This document shows, in pieces, positions 1-11,613 of a stretch of DNA of 64,000 nt (its first letter is position 1; each line of letters starts with the position of its first letter). This DNA is from Earliella scabrosa. Taxonomy: Eukaryota > Basidiomycota > Agaricomycetes > Polyporales > Polyporaceae. Below the pieces are notes generated by a model. It searched no databases, had not been told where the DNA came from, and saw only the letters and a program-made list of their open reading frames with translations. A program made the position numbers and the translations under genes. Location: positions 372,001 to 436,000 of the forward strand of contig JABYQQ010000015.1 in assembly GCA_022605405.1 (NCBI GenBank). Direction: 5' to 3'.

Positions 1-1181
1 CAACTTGACCCGCCCGCGAGGCCAATAATGGATCCGGGCAGATCGCCATCTCACATCGCCTGCCACATCGACCACGGCCGGCGCTCGCACGGCTGCCATA
101 CTCTCTCTCTCCTCCCTGCTTTCTGCCCACACACGCCCAATATGGACCGCGATGGGCGAGGACGACGGAGATAGGACGGATGCTGGCGTCGAGCGAGCGA
201 GCAGCGCGCTTCCGATTCGCAGCAGCCGTGCCGCGTCCGCGTCTGCGTCTCTCGTCTGCCAATGCCACCGTCTCCTTTCCGCGCCAGGCTCGGAGCCCGA
301 GTCCGCGTCCGCGTCCGAGCCCATGCGCGTGTCTGCGTCCGTGTCTGCATCGATTCGATTCCAGCTCCGAGTCCGAGTCCGAGTCCTCGGGTCGGCTGCA
401 TGTGCGCAATACTCAAAAGTTTAACACGCGCATTCTCGCCGATTCTCAGCATCAGGATTCCCAGTCCGCCCTGCTCCGCCTCGTCCTCCGCGACCGCGAC
501 CGTGAGCGCGAGCGCGAGCTGTGGCCAGCGCCTGCGCGCGTCCGGACAGGGACGTGTGCAGCCATCCGCTGCGGCGATGCGGGCGGACTGCACTCGGGCT
601 CGGAGCTGGGCGTGACAAGCGGCGAGTGTCGAGCCTGTCCTCGCTGGCGCTCCCCCGGCCCTGGGCTGTCTGACCTCGTCTGGCCGGGGACATGGCCGCT
701 GCACATCACGGGAGCAACGTTGTCAAGCAAGCTGTACCGATGCCATCGTTGCCCCATCACCACCATATCCTCTCCCAAACACGGCCTGCAGCGGCTCACA
801 GCGGCTTACGGAACGCGCGAGTCCACTGTCGATATCATCTTATCTAACGGCCCTCCATTGCCCTCCCTCTCTTGTTTCGCCCGCGACTGCCTCTCTCCCC
901 AGCCTCGCCTCGCCTCTCCTCTCCGCGCCCCAACCCTCCCCGTCCGTCCCTCCCCCACGAGCCCTCCCCGCGACGCCTTGCCCCGGCGCGGCCGTCCGGA
1001 GCCCCCGCCGGCGAGATATATCCTGCCCTCCGCACCCGTGCGCGTGCATGGCCGCCCATTGTACTTGACGTCTCTATGACCACCACGCGCGGGCCTTCTT
1101 CTCCACGCTCGATCGCTATTTCACCCAGGTTCTCTGACTCTCCTCCTCGCCCCCCTCCGCTCCCTCCGTGTGCCCTGGCCC
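1..1181. promoter_or_regulatory. Upstream region of the first Zn2Cys6 gene
   Basis: No convincing gene is seen here. The left part has short imperfect hexamer repeats (GAGTCC/GCGTCC type around 295-395). From about 840 the plus strand becomes strongly pyrimidine-rich, as is usual just upstream of basidiomycete start codons. A TATA-like stretch (GATATATC) lies near 1014-1021. A short upstream ATG at about 1077 could form a uORF. Open frames on both strands are low-complexity and are best explained by few stop codons in GC-rich DNA. Confidence 0.5.
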
Positions 1182-3339
1182 ATGGACCCCGACAGCATCC
1201 CTCCCCGCAGACCGGACCGCCCCGTGCCGCCTCCGCGCATGTCCTCCCCCGATCGTCCTCCTCCCCCGCCCCCCTCGGCCCTCGCCGCTAACCCCGGCCG
1301 CTCCCAGACGACCCTCCCGCCCATCCACCACCTCCACCCCGGCCTCGCGCACGCCTCCATGCACCCGCCCCCGCCCCAGCAGCCCCCGCCCAACCCGCCC
1401 CCGACGTACATCCCCGGCGCGACCTACCCGCTCCCCTCCACCAGCACCCTCGGTGAGTCTCTCCACCCCGCGCGAACGTCCCCCAGGAACGCGCCCACGC
1501 TCACGCGCACTCTCTCCTCCTCGTCGTCCGCCAGGTGTCCGCCATGCCCCTCCAGAAGACTCGGACCCAGAGAGCACCCAGGGCGGCCGTCCGAAGCAGA
1601 AACGCCGTCGCCAGGCCCTCAGCTGCACAGGTACATACACACACACTCCGTCTCCCCCACACTCTCACTCCCGCGCGCGCCGTCCGTCCGTGTCCGTCTG
1701 CTGACCGCGATTTTATTTTCGCCCACCCCCCCTCCTCTCGCCCGCTTATCGCGTTCCAATCTGCTCCTGCGACGTTCGCGCATTCGGTTTCGCAGAGTGC
1801 AAACGGCGGAAGATCAAGTGCGATAGGTTCGGGATCATTTCCGCAGTGACGCGCCGAGTCCGTGCATGAATTAACCCAACCTTGACCATATAGGGCGAAC
1901 CCTTGCGGCCCCTGCGTCCGCCGAGGCGAGCAGTCCAAATGCCAGTGGCACATCATCGAACCCATGTAAGCCCGCTCTCTCCATCTCTCTCTTTCTCTTT
2001 CTCTTCTTTCTTTCGCGCGGGCGTGCACACGCTTCGGGGGAATACGATTTTTCCCCGCTGCTGCCGCTGCACATCATTGACGGTGGGCGGCCGAGCACTG
2101 ACAGAATGTCGCCGTTGCCAGGGAAAAGTACGTCTCCAGGGCCGAGTTCGACGCGCTCTCCTCGCGCGTCCACGAGCTCGAGAAACTCGTCCTCGGCGCC
2201 TCCAGCAGCGGCGGCGGCGGCCCCTCCGCCTCCGCCTCCTCGCCCGCCGCGCCCATCTCGCGCAGGCCGAGCGTGTCCACGATGCCCATGACCTCCGGGC
2301 CCCTCCCCGAGCCCATACAGGGCACGGCGATCACCCCGTACTCGGCGTACGGCGCACCAGGCGGCGTCGCCTCCTACCCCTTGCCCCCGGCGTCGCCGCG
2401 CTCGCCCGTCCGCGGGTCTGGAGGCGAGCAGCCGCCGCCCTCCTACCTCCGCGCACACGCACATCAGCCAGGGACGACAGCAGCGGCGGTGCGGAGCCCC
2501 ACGATGGCCTACCGCGCACCACCACCACCACCGCTCCCGCCGCCCATGCAGAGCGGCAGTCGGGCGGCGCCCCCGCCGCCTTCCCCACACGCCCATCCGC
2601 TCCCACATCCCCATCCGCCTGGACCGAGCACGGGCGGCGCGTCCCCGCGCTCGCCGCCCAAACCGAGCCCGGTGTCGCCCAGCCTGAGCACGCTCCGCAC
2701 GGCGCCGCGCCGGTCCTCGCTCTCCGTCGCGGACCTCACGTCGCCGTACAATGCTGAGACGCGGCCCCGGTCTTCCTCCGGTGCAGCTATCGGTGCAGGT
2801 GGGAGTGCAGGTGGGAGTGGGAGTGGCAGTTTGGGTGGAGGGGCGGCGGGCGTGCCAAAAAATTGCAGCGCGCAGACGACAGCACCGCCGGGCCCTCGTC
2901 TGCGCCCGTCGCCCCCGCCGCCAGGCCCGGCACCCGTGGAGGCGTCCCCTCGCCTCCGTATCCACATCGTCGACACCCGCCAGCGGGTTCCGGTTTAGAG
3001 CCCGCCTCTCCCCCGCCCCCGCCCCCTGCTCCGTCCCATCCTCATCCTCATCCTCCGCATTCGCATTCGCATTCGCATCCTCACTCTCACTCGCGCTCCC
3101 TGCCCCACATCCCCTCTCCCACTCACCTGCACGCCCCGCACCACCACCCCTCCTCGCACGCCCATGCGTTCCCGCACGCACACGAGCCCCAACGCCCGCC
3201 CGCGCTCTCAGCCTCGTCGGGCTCCGGCTCGGTCCCGGTCTCGTCTGGCTCGGCCTCGTCGGGGACCCCGAGCTCGCCCTCCCGCGCGGGGAACCGCTCC
3301 GCCGCGCCTCCGCCTCCACCTCCGCACGACTCCGCGTGA
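1182..3339 (+). CDS. Zn(II)2Cys6 transcription factor, Pro/His-rich
   Basis: Probable nuclear DNA-binding regulator. The exons are 1182-1452, 1535-1630, 1796-1826, 1894-1965 and 2122 onward. Splicing them assembles a full binuclear zinc cluster, SCTECKRRKIKCDR followed by ANPCGPCVRRGEQSKC, at about residues 119-150. A short coiled-coil-like linker follows (RAEFDALSSRVHELEKLVLG). The rest is disordered, rich in Pro, Ser, Gly and His. Without another intron the frame stops at 2998 (448 aa). I prefer a last intron of about 65-95 nt ending at 2875, because the next frame continues the same His/Pro-rich composition to 3339 (about 530 aa). No fungal transcription-factor middle domain is visible. 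The target genes are unknown. The donor after exon 3 (GTTCGG) is weak but gives the only sensible cluster. Confidence 0.8.
2781..2830. repeat. GTGCAG/GTGGGA minisatellite in a putative intron
   Basis: Alternating GTGCAG and GTGGGA hexamers fill the 5' half of the presumed last intron of the Zn2Cys6 gene. Every copy supplies a possible GT donor in the same phase, so the exact splice site is ambiguous while the reading frame is not. Confidence 0.6.
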
Positions 3340-3887
3340 GACCCTGGCCTGCGCATCTGCGCATGGATCGTCGGGGATCCGGGAGCCAGAGATCGATGAT
3401 CCGCTGCGTTGCGTGGTTGTGGGCCATTGAGCATGATGAGCATTGAGTCTGCTGTCGCCCCACACCGCCCTGTTTTCCCCGGGCAGGGCCGCAGCGGCGC
3501 GTGCAGGGAAGGAGGGGAGAGGAGGGGGAGGGGGAAGGGGAGAGAGGCGGTGCGGTGCACCATTCATTACTACCCATACTGCTCATCGTGCGTGCGGTGC
3601 GTGCACCGATACGCCTGTGGCACGCTCGCTAACCCCACGCATCCCTCTGCCTCTGCTCTCCCTCCCACCTCTCGCCGTCGCCCGTCCCGCCGCCCAGAAA
3701 CCCCGCCACCCCGCCTTTACGCCCCGGGCTCTCGACGTCAGGCACACACAGGGTCCCGCGGCCTGCAACTTGCATTCCGCATCCAGCCTCCCGCTTTAAG
3801 GAATCCACGGTGAATATATTACATCGGCGTCATAGTGTTTTTTCTCCCGGTTAGTCCAAGTTAGTCAGTTAGTCAGATCGTTTCTAC

Positions 3888-3923
3888 TCTCTCTGTCTCT
3901 GTCTCTGTCTCTGTGTCTCTCTC
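3888..3923. repeat. (CTCTGT)n microsatellite
   Basis: Pyrimidine hexamer/dimer run CTCTGT repeated about five times with one GTGT interruption. Confidence 0.9.
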
Positions 3924-4004
3924 GCCTGGTCGCGCAAGCATCCGTTTCCCACTGCTCACTGCTCTGAGTCCTGTTCTGCTCCAGTCCGAGGTATGCACGC
4001 ATAC

Positions 4005-4041
4005 GCACACACACACACACCCCATCCATCCCATCCCATCC
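4005..4041. repeat. (CA)n followed by (CATCC)n microsatellite
   Basis: A run of about eight CA dinucleotides passes directly into CATCC-type pentamers. Confidence 0.9.
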
Positions 4042-4103
4042 AATTCCATCGTAATGGCCACAGTCTGTCTATCCACAGTCTCTGCGCACAACATCCCGTC
4101 CCC

Positions 4104-4125
4104 CATCTACATCTACATCTACATC
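4104..4125. repeat. (CATCTA)n microsatellite
   Basis: Short tandem run of CATCTA hexamers, about 3.5 copies. Confidence 0.85.
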
Positions 4126-4534
4126 GCCCGTCTACCGTCTGCTGTCCGCTCTGTCTAGCCATTATTTATCGCGTCCGCCCGCACGGCGGCGCCCTCATGA
4201 CGACCCCTTTACGAGTTTACGAGCCCGAGCCGACCGTATCTGTATACTACCAGCACCAGCCTCCAGCCACACCACACCACACCACCCCAGTACAGCATCA
4301 CCCACCCGTCGCTCCGAGTCCGTGCACTTACACGCTGCCACGCCCCCCCCCCCTGCGCCCCCGCGCCCCTGCACCCCGTCGAGCCACACCCACTACGCAT
4401 ACATCGCCACCTAACTACATCTACGCCCACCCTGTATCCGCTACCTTCTCATACGTACTGACCTGCCCCCGCCGTCGTCCTTCGGCCCGCGCACCCACAC
4501 AAATCCACATCATCTGCCATGTGTATCATACCTG

Positions 4535-4560
4535 CGTACGTACGTACATGTACATATATA
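4535..4560. repeat. (CGTA)n / (TA)n microsatellite
   Basis: CGTA tetramers run into TGTACATATATA. The stretch is AT-rich compared with its surroundings. Confidence 0.8.
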
Positions 4561-5787
4561 CTCGTATTCGATCGAGCCGCCCGCCCGCGCGTCGACGGGG
4601 GCTAATTCCCCGTTTCCTCCCCCCCTTCCCCCCTTCCCCTCTTAGCTGCTCCCCGTCACCTCTGTCACCTCTGTCATCTTTCACCTGTATGCGTACCGCG
4701 TTGATCATGTATCTGTATATACTAGGCTGTACGACCTTGCGCCGCTTTTACGTGTTACGTGCGCCCCCTCCCTTCCAAGGCTGGTGTCGCCGCAAGTAGG
4801 AAAGCACGCGCAGCGGCACAGCAGCAGCAATATGAACGCTACGTAGTGTCAGCGATCGATCGTGCGCGTGAGGCCGCGCAGAGCCCTCTCGCACTGCACA
4901 TGTACGCATGTACGCATGTACACAACCCACCTAACTTACCCGTATCGACGCCCCGGCGGCCCTTAATTATTGCCAGAGGCCTTCGGTCCGGGGGAGACGA
5001 TCAGGGTCCGCGCGTGCATGCGCATGGACGGAGTGCTGTGCGTTCGGGCGGTCGGACGGGCATGCGCGTGCAGGGACGCGTTATATAGGCATCCTCGCTG
5101 TCAAAGGCGACAATTGGACGCGCCGCGAGCCGGACAGAGGTGATCGACCGAGAGGACCGACCGGGCGCATATGGCGAGGGACGGATGGATACGGGGTCAC
5201 GATGGGAGGCATGGATGATGGCATGGCATAACAGATACTGCAATGAGCACAACACGTACGTACGCTCTATCACTACGGGGCGGGCGGGGACGAACAGGAC
5301 AAGGACACAGACGCGGACAGCGGACGGTCGAGAGATCGATCGGGGCGGGGGACCGGGCAGATCGCTGCAGTTGAGCCAGGGAGGCTTCCCGACCCACATC
5401 AGCCATCACGACTGCAGTCATCCAGTCATGCGGGTGAGAAGCAGTCCACGAGCACGGATATCCGACCACAGATGGGAGTCCCCCACCCTCTTCGCTCGTC
5501 AGAGGCCAAGAGATTGGGTCCAGCGGTAGGGCTAATGTTGGACGACGCGTCTGCTCGCCGGCGCCGCAACCGCTGCGGGCAACGGCGCCGGAAGAACGCG
5601 CGCGTCAAGAAAGCGCAGGGGCAGATCCAAGATGCGTCGCTGCAGCGGCCGCAAGCAGGCGGACACGTCGAGACTCGAGACTCGACGGGATGCACGGCCG
5701 AAAGGAGGCCTGTCAACCCGTGGGAGGCAGGTCATCGGCGCACGACTCAGCGGTCGAGGTCTGCCTAACGACGCTTCCTGCAGCGGA

Positions 5788-8700
5788 CTAGAAGACGGTA
5801 ACGCCGCTCTGCGTGCCAGTGTACTGCGACTTCATGTCGTCCAGATCGGTTCCGTCGTCCTGTGACTTGTAATCGTACTGTGACAGGCTGCCCATGTCCG
5901 AAGTACCTGCGGTCGACGAGAAGGATGAGCGACGTTGCAATCTATCAGATTGCGAATACGCCATCCCTCCAGGGCGGTCGGATGCGCCGACCGCACTGCC
6001 CACGACGCTCGCGGTATCTGTGCCTGCTGGACCGGCGTCCTGGGAGATGATAGAGCTTGCGTAACTCCCGTAGGTGCTGCGTTTTGCGCCGTTCTGGCGT
6101 TGCGCACCCGGTCCGAACGGACCGGTAGCAGCAAACATGGGAAGTCCCGAAGAGTATGTTGCCTGTGAACGGAGCGACTGGACGTCGGAAGGAATATAGC
6201 CCAAAGCATCGTGGGTGCGGTAGAAACTCGCGTCGAATCGGCTGGGAGTTCCGGATCTCCGCCCTTTAATTAAGTTGTCGTCAATTGACGTCAGCAAAAA
6301 AGTCATTCAGCCCTCAGACGCACCATCACCCATCATGCTGCCATTGCCGAGGTAATCCCTCGCACTCGTCTCATGGCGACGGAATTGGTCCATCGCCTTT
6401 CCGAGGGTGCGACGTGGCTTGCTGAATTGAATCATACTCGGTTGCAGATTGTTGAGTGGCCCTTCGACGAGGCAGTTCTTCTCCTTGTAATGGGTTAAGA
6501 GGTAGTGCCACAGCGGGTGCTATAGGACCTTATCAGCAGACACGAACACGGAGTTAGAGCCGACGGGAGCTTACCTTGCTGAGCACCTTCGGATTTCCGA
6601 GAATCACAACCCCGTACTTGGCACGAGTCAGCGCAACATTCAGCCGCCGCGGGTCGTTCAAGAATCCGATACCCTGATGCTCGTTGCTTCGGACGCAGCT
6701 CAGGATGATGTAGTCCTTCTCGCGACCCTGGAAGGCGTCCACGCTGGCCACCTCGATCTCCTTGTACAGGTCCTTCTTGAGAGAACCGTTGAATTGCATA
6801 TAGTTGACGATGTACGACCGTTGTCCCTCGTATGGTGTGATCACTCCGATCTGGCTGGGAACGACACCGGACTTGAAGAACTTGGTAACGATCTTCTCGA
6901 CATTAGACGCCTCGGTCCTGTCGACAGACGTCAGACCCGCCACGGGGATACGTAAGGGGATAATGAAAAACTCGCCTATTCAGGAACGATGTTCCACTAG
7001 ATGAGATCTCCTCTTGTCCCAGATTCTGATAGAAGAACATAGGCGTATCCGGGACAGGCCATGGAAAGTCGACGTTCTTCCTGAGCCGCTCGGGGGCAGT
7101 AACGCCGTTCTGGAGTGTGCCTTCGTAGAACATGTTCGACGGAAATTCCGACAGGCACGGATGCATGCGATATTGCACTTGCAGACGGATAGGGCGGTTC
7201 CCAAGGACGACCAAGCGCTCGAATAGCGACTGCGTTAGCCCAGCACGTGCAGCTTTCTTGTTCATGATGACGGGTCCCAGTTGCTGATCAAAATGTGTGA
7301 CATACGTGAGTCTTCTAGCCTGCGATTATTTTTGCCGAACGCACCTGGTGATCGCCGACGAGAACGACTTGCTTGCAACCGAGCACCAACGGGATCATAC
7401 ATTCTGGTTACCCATTAAGCGAACGGGGAACACAAAAGAAGTCATACCCACGCACCTGGTTCGGCCGCTTGCGTAGCCTCATCAATGAGAACGGTCCTAA
7501 ACTTCAATTTGCTGAGGCGTGGGTCCCCGGCCCCGACACAAGTGCAGCATATGACATCGGCAGCACCCAAGATCTCCTTCTCGCACTGCCTTATGAGCGC
7601 CTTGTACTTGCGTTCGTCGTTTGAGCTCAGTTCGCCTTGTTCGTTCTTGAGCTGGATGAGCTTCTGCAGCTCGACGTGCGTCGTGTTGTTCGCAACTTGC
7701 TGGTGCAACGTCAGGAAGGAGACGGAGGAATCCAAGGCCTCGCGCGACTTTGCGCTGAGTCGCACGACCTTCAATCCCGTGGCATGGATCTTCTCGGTCA
7801 GCTGGTCGACGGCGACGTTCGACGGCGCGCAGACCAGGACTTGCCCCGGATTCATCTTCGCGAGGTGGTACACGATTGACGCCGAGGTGACTGTCTTGCC
7901 TGTCCCGGGTGGGCCCTGAATGAGACTGAGAGGCTTCTGGAGGACGCTCTTCACGGCATACATCTGCGAGTGGTTGAGTTCCGGCAGGCCGGGAGCTGAG
8001 AACCGTTTGGGCATCTGCGTGCGGAGAACCTGGGGTTCCAACTCGTGGCCAAGGAGCTTGTGATACTGGTGATGGGGATGAGTCAGTGACGGCTGTAGAG
8101 CGGGGAAGATGAACGCACAATATATCCGCTGACACTCTTCTCGTCCACAGCGAACGTCTTCATCGCCAGCTGCATCCTGTCAAAGCTGGTTGACTTCCAC
8201 ACGAAGTCTGCTGTATACCCATGCGTTATTTCTGTGGGCACGCCTTCGGACCGCCTTAACTCCAGTCCAATCTCATCCGAGACGTCTGGGCGCATATAGT
8301 CAGCATCCCTGCGCGCATGGACGTAATGCCAAAACATACTGTTCGGAATCTTGATGACATGCCCGTCACCTTCCCAAGGTTTATGAAGAGTGCCGTTATA
8401 CTTCAGCCGCAGTTCGTCTCCAACGGCAAGTCGCACTTCGCCGCTCTCCAGCTTGGGCAGGCAGAACCACGCGACGCGCTTCTGGTTAAGGCCGAGATCC
8501 CAGCGGACGGTGATGTCGGTCTGTGTCTGGGATTCCTTCAAACGCTTGTCGTAGTCAGCTTCAATCTTCACCAGCGGCCCGAAGATGTTCTGGTATTGGT
8601 AAGCGTCTTCATAATGGGTAATCACAGGCTGAGGCTCATCGTCCACGCCCGGCTTCTCGAGATCGTCTAGCGTAGCATTAGCGTTTTCGCGCCACAAATC

Positions 8701-9526
8701 CTCAAGCCTGTTGATCTGCTGGAAGGAAATTTGGCGCGATCTGAGCTGCTCCTGCTCGCTCGGCGGTTTGACGAGCCAGGACAAGAACGAGCGGTCGTCG
8801 ATGAGAGGGGCCCAGAGTGACGGGTTCCACGAGATGTCTTTAGATACCGCAGCACACGGTTGACTGCGAACTCTGTTAGCAAGGCGTATTAGCGCCATAT
8901 GCGGTAGGGGGAGCACGCACCGACATAGAAGGACGACGACAGTATCGCTCTTGGCCGGAATGAACCCGAGCATGAAGACGTTCTTGCTACCGCAGTTGTA
9001 ACACTCGGGGATGGTCTCCCCGAGAGGACTCTCGGAATGCAAGATGACCTCCTTGTGCTTGGCGCGGACGAGATGGTTCACGATGTGGGACGCGGATGTA
9101 TTGCCTCTGGAGTTGCAGAACCACTTCGAACAAATGAGACACTTCACAACGGAAGCGGGGGAATGGATTCCACAGTAGCTACGAAGAGGTTAACACAGCA
9201 TATACCCCGACGGAGCCGCAACTGACTCACCTGCACGCATGCGGGGGCAAATCAACCTGACCCTCGTCCTTGAGGTCGTCCAAGACCGCGTCGAAGTCTT
9301 CATCAAGCGTACCCCGGCTACCCTTTTGTCCATGAGAGTTGTGGGAATGGCCATTGGGCGAGGAGGTGAAGGAGCGATCGTCTGTAATAGATAGGCTCTC
9401 CAAGTCTACCGCGACACGGCTTTGACTCGTAGTGTTGGCTGTGTAAACGGAAGAGGTGTCGTCGACAACACCGATGCCCCCGTACGACGAGGCGGAGTCG
9501 TATTGAAAGTTCTCGAAGGTATCCAT
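5788..9526 (-). CDS. UPF1: UPF1 / NAM7 RNA helicase of nonsense-mediated decay
   Basis: ATP-dependent SF1 RNA helicase that marks premature-stop mRNAs for decay in the cytoplasm. Ten exons: 9231-9526, 8921-9178, 8340-8872, 8119-8285, 7456-8065, 7345-7403, 6976-7283, 6575-6917, 6324-6519, 5788-6263; together they encode 1081 aa, in the normal range. The Cys/His zinc-binding domain starts near residue 98 ([19 protein letters not shown]). Helicase motifs follow: GPPGTGKT at about 468-475, [18 protein letters not shown] (the yeast-like form), VQYRMHP, TPYEGQR, and [11 protein letters not shown] with [10 protein letters not shown]. The C-terminal tail has several SQ dipeptides (YSQSD, LSQYD, KSQDD, MKSQY), as in UPF1 proteins that are regulated by phosphorylation. 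One intron (6918-6975) is GC-AG. The gene shares a short upstream region with the HYPK-like gene. Confidence 0.97.
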
Positions 9527-9639
9527 GGTGGTGAGAGTGTAAGAGTGGATGAAGGAGAGGAATGAAGCTGCAGCTGAGTAGAACAGCCGATCTGTGTTTC
9601 TGCTTGCTTAGTCGCGTACCTCATCCTCCATGTGGCACC

Positions 9640-9660
9640 CACGTGGCGTAATAGCACGTG
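9640..9660. promoter_or_regulatory. Two CACGTG E-boxes in the UPF1/HYPK-like bidirectional promoter
   Basis: Perfect palindromic CACGTG hexamers at 9640-9645 and 9655-9660 are spaced 15 bp start to start, inside the 205-bp gap between the two divergent start codons. CACGTG is the core site of bHLH factors. Function is inferred from position and pairing only. Confidence 0.45.
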
Positions 9661-9731
9661 CACTTCTACACTCGTCGCCGGCGCTTAGGTTACTTCGAGG
9701 TTGCCTGTGAGCCAGTTACACTCCGAATACA

Positions 9732-10130
9732 ATGGCGGGCCTACGCAGCAACGGTCGACTCCCAGAACCCGAAGTCATCGCTAATGTATGTACTAGCTGT
9801 GACCATGTGAAGTGCATACTCTGATGGGACTTCGTGCAACAGTTCTTGGACGGTAACTCATATTCGAAGGGCAAATTGGAGGACGCATTTCGTACGCTTC
9901 GCCTCGACAAACCCTATCCAAAACCTGCAAAGGCTGTGTCCAGTCATTCTAAGTCTGAAGATCTCGATCTAATTGTGAGTTCCTCATGTGTAGAAACGAC
10001 AAGCCGGTCCTGATGTTCCAAACGTCAGGTGCAGGAGTTCGAGATCACTCGCACGCAGGCCGAAAAAGTACTCGCAGAGGCAAACGGGGATGTCGGAGAG
10101 GCCCTCAAACGGCTTGTAGCGGCATTATGA
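9732..10130 (+). CDS. HYPK-like UBA-domain protein
   Basis: Small protein of 95 aa from three exons (9732-9785, 9843-9974, 10029-10130), all in phase 0. The C-terminal part, beginning EFEITRTQAEKVLAEANGDV and followed by GEALKRLVAAL, matches the three-helix UBA-like domain shared by HYPK and NAC-alpha. The short region before it (SKSEDLDLIVQEFEI) resembles the HYPK helix leading into that domain. HYPK proteins are known as ribosome-associated partners of the NatA N-terminal acetyltransferase. That role here is inferred from the fold and size. It is divergent from UPF1, and its stop lies only 37 bp from the stop of the convergent MRP51 gene. Confidence 0.75.
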
Positions 10131-10167
10131 TGAAGATGTATTCGAATACTACATTTCGAGTCAAACT

Positions 10168-11391
10168 CTAGGAGGACGGCTGAGACGACGGCGAGAGCGA
10201 CTCGGAGAGCGACTCGGAGGGCGACGACAAGGTTTGCAATGCATCGAGAAGACGCCCCGCGGCGACATTGTTGCTTGCAAAGTTATCGGGCTTCGGAAGT
10301 ACGGGGGTGGTCATGTCAGGGACCGGGGTGGTGGAATCCATTTCCGAGACCGTCTGGCCAACATACTCCTTCGATCCAGGGATATGAGGATTCTTCCGCC
10401 AATATGTGACACTAGGAGAGTCGACGCGGATCGATGTGACAACTTCAGTGCCCTCCAGACCTTGTGGTGTAGGCCCTGCGGTGGAAGGAAGTTTGCGAAG
10501 CAGAGCGCCAGTCAGTCTGAAGGTTGAGATGTCCCCCTCATCGAGGCCACGATCGCGGTTCAGCAACTTGGAGACCATGCCGGCGGATACGACCTGCCAG
10601 CTGTGCCGCTCTGCATTGTCTGGGAGTACGCGTCCGATGTGGGGTTTGGTGGTATAGAGGCGTTGAACGTCAGGAGTGTTGGCGTACGACAGCCCGCCGA
10701 CGCGATGCGGTTGTTGTTCGATGAATCGAGGACGGGGAACGTGGTACTCTGTGTAGGCGTGTCGCTGAAGGAACTCCTTGAAGTCTTCTCCAGGGTTTAT
10801 CGATCGACGGAAGACTTCCTTGCCCCCGGCAGCCGTGCCATGCTTCTGCGCGACGTATTCGAGGAACGCGGGACGCAGCTCCCGTAATCGCTTGAGGTAC
10901 CGCTCGAACTCCCTCTCCGACATAGCGTCAATGTTCGGGACAGCATGGGATCGAGGAACACCCTCCGCCACCACAACCTCCTCGCGTTCTTCCCCCGCCT
11001 CCTCGTTCTTCGGCTGGCTTCCCACAGGAGTTGCGGCTGGAGCGAACTCCGAATCCACCATGTTGCTGACCTCCATCTTCATCGTCCCGACCTTCTGCTT
11101 CCAAAACTCGTTCTCCATACTAGCTTTCGGCCCAACCTCCTCCCACATCCTGATCCACCTGTTTTGCGACTCCGCGCTACGCCAAACCGTCTGTTGCTCC
11201 CGTGAATCAACGGCTTGTACGGTAATGTGGGCATTCCTGCGCCGAAGCGCGAGGGGACGCTTCAGACCGAAGTTACCGCGAGCAGCATGACCGTCGAAGG
11301 CCGTGTAGACCTGGCCAATGTGTGGGTCGTATGACGCGAATTTTGATCGTCGCAGGAGAGCAGCGAACTGAGAGGGCGCAGGGGTGGCCAT
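10168..11391 (-). CDS. MRP51: Mitochondrial small-subunit ribosomal protein Mrp51 (bS1m)
   Basis: Intronless, 407 aa from the ATG at 11391. The N-terminal block (FAALLRRSKFASYDPHIGQ, then GNFGLKRPLALRRRNAHITV, and a segment on the theme of R-E-x-x-T-x-W) is the recognisable Mrp51 signature of fungal mitochondrial 37S ribosomes. The middle is acidic/charged, and the tail is Ser-rich. An in-frame ATG at 11613 would add 74 residues, but a TATA element at 11496-11501 lies between the two ATGs, so I take 11391 as the start. The protein is expected in the mitochondrial matrix, bound near the mRNA channel of the small subunit (family knowledge). Confidence 0.85.
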   Translation of the reverse strand: MATPAPSQFAALLRRSKFASYDPHIGQVYTAFDGHAARGNFGLKRPLALRRRNAHITVQAVDSREQQTVWRSAESQNRWIRMWEEVGPKASMENEFWKQKVGTMKMEVSNMVDSEFAPAATPVGSQPKNEEAGEEREEVVVAEGVPRSHAVPNIDAMSEREFERYLKRLRELRPAFLEYVAQKHGTAAGGKEVFRRSINPGEDFKEFLQRHAYTEYHVPRPRFIEQQPHRVGGLSYANTPDVQRLYTTKPHIGRVLPDNAERHSWQVVSAGMVSKLLNRDRGLDEGDISTFRLTGALLRKLPSTAGPTPQGLEGTEVVTSIRVDSPSVTYWRKNPHIPGSKEYVGQTVSEMDSTTPVPDMTTPVLPKPDNFASNNVAAGRLLDALQTLSSPSESLSESLSPSSQPSS

Positions 11392-11495
11392 AGACCTGGC
11401 TTTGGTGGATGTGCCACGCTCGCGGCTTGGGCGCTGGATACACTTCGCGCGGACTTCGAAGTCAGCTGTCGCCGATTCGGTGTATGCCGGAGTAG

Positions 11496-11501
11496 TATAT
11501 A
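11496..11501 (-). promoter_or_regulatory. TATA element of MRP51
   Basis: TATATA about 105 bp upstream of the preferred MRP51 start codon, read CTATATA on the minus strand. Its position argues against the longer N-terminal extension. Confidence 0.45.
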
Positions 11502-11613
11502 GGCATGCGCGCTCGCCCAGGTTGCGAACTAAAAACCCTCGACGTCCAATTGCTGTCCTGTCCTTGCTTGCCTTCACAGGCGTTGCTCTTCGTAGGTTGG
11601 ATGGTCCAGACAA

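Larger units (their letters stand above)
3340..5787. other. Intergenic region with simple repeats, no gene seen
   Basis: About 2.4 kb lie between the Zn2Cys6 gene and the 3' end of UPF1. Open frames are short and low in complexity. The stretch holds several microsatellites (listed separately) and short repeats of TACGCATG near 4902-4920. It probably includes the 3' untranslated regions of both flanking convergent genes. Confidence 0.6.

Noticed and set aside
1871..3586. 571-codon open frame on the minus strand across the first Zn2Cys6 gene
   Set aside because: It is the complement of a GC-rich Pro/His coding region, is Arg/Gly-rich and low in complexity, and the plus-strand frame contains a complete zinc cluster.
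11392..11613. 74-residue N-terminal extension of MRP51
   Set aside because: A TATA element lies inside it, and the family homology starts just after the ATG at 11391.
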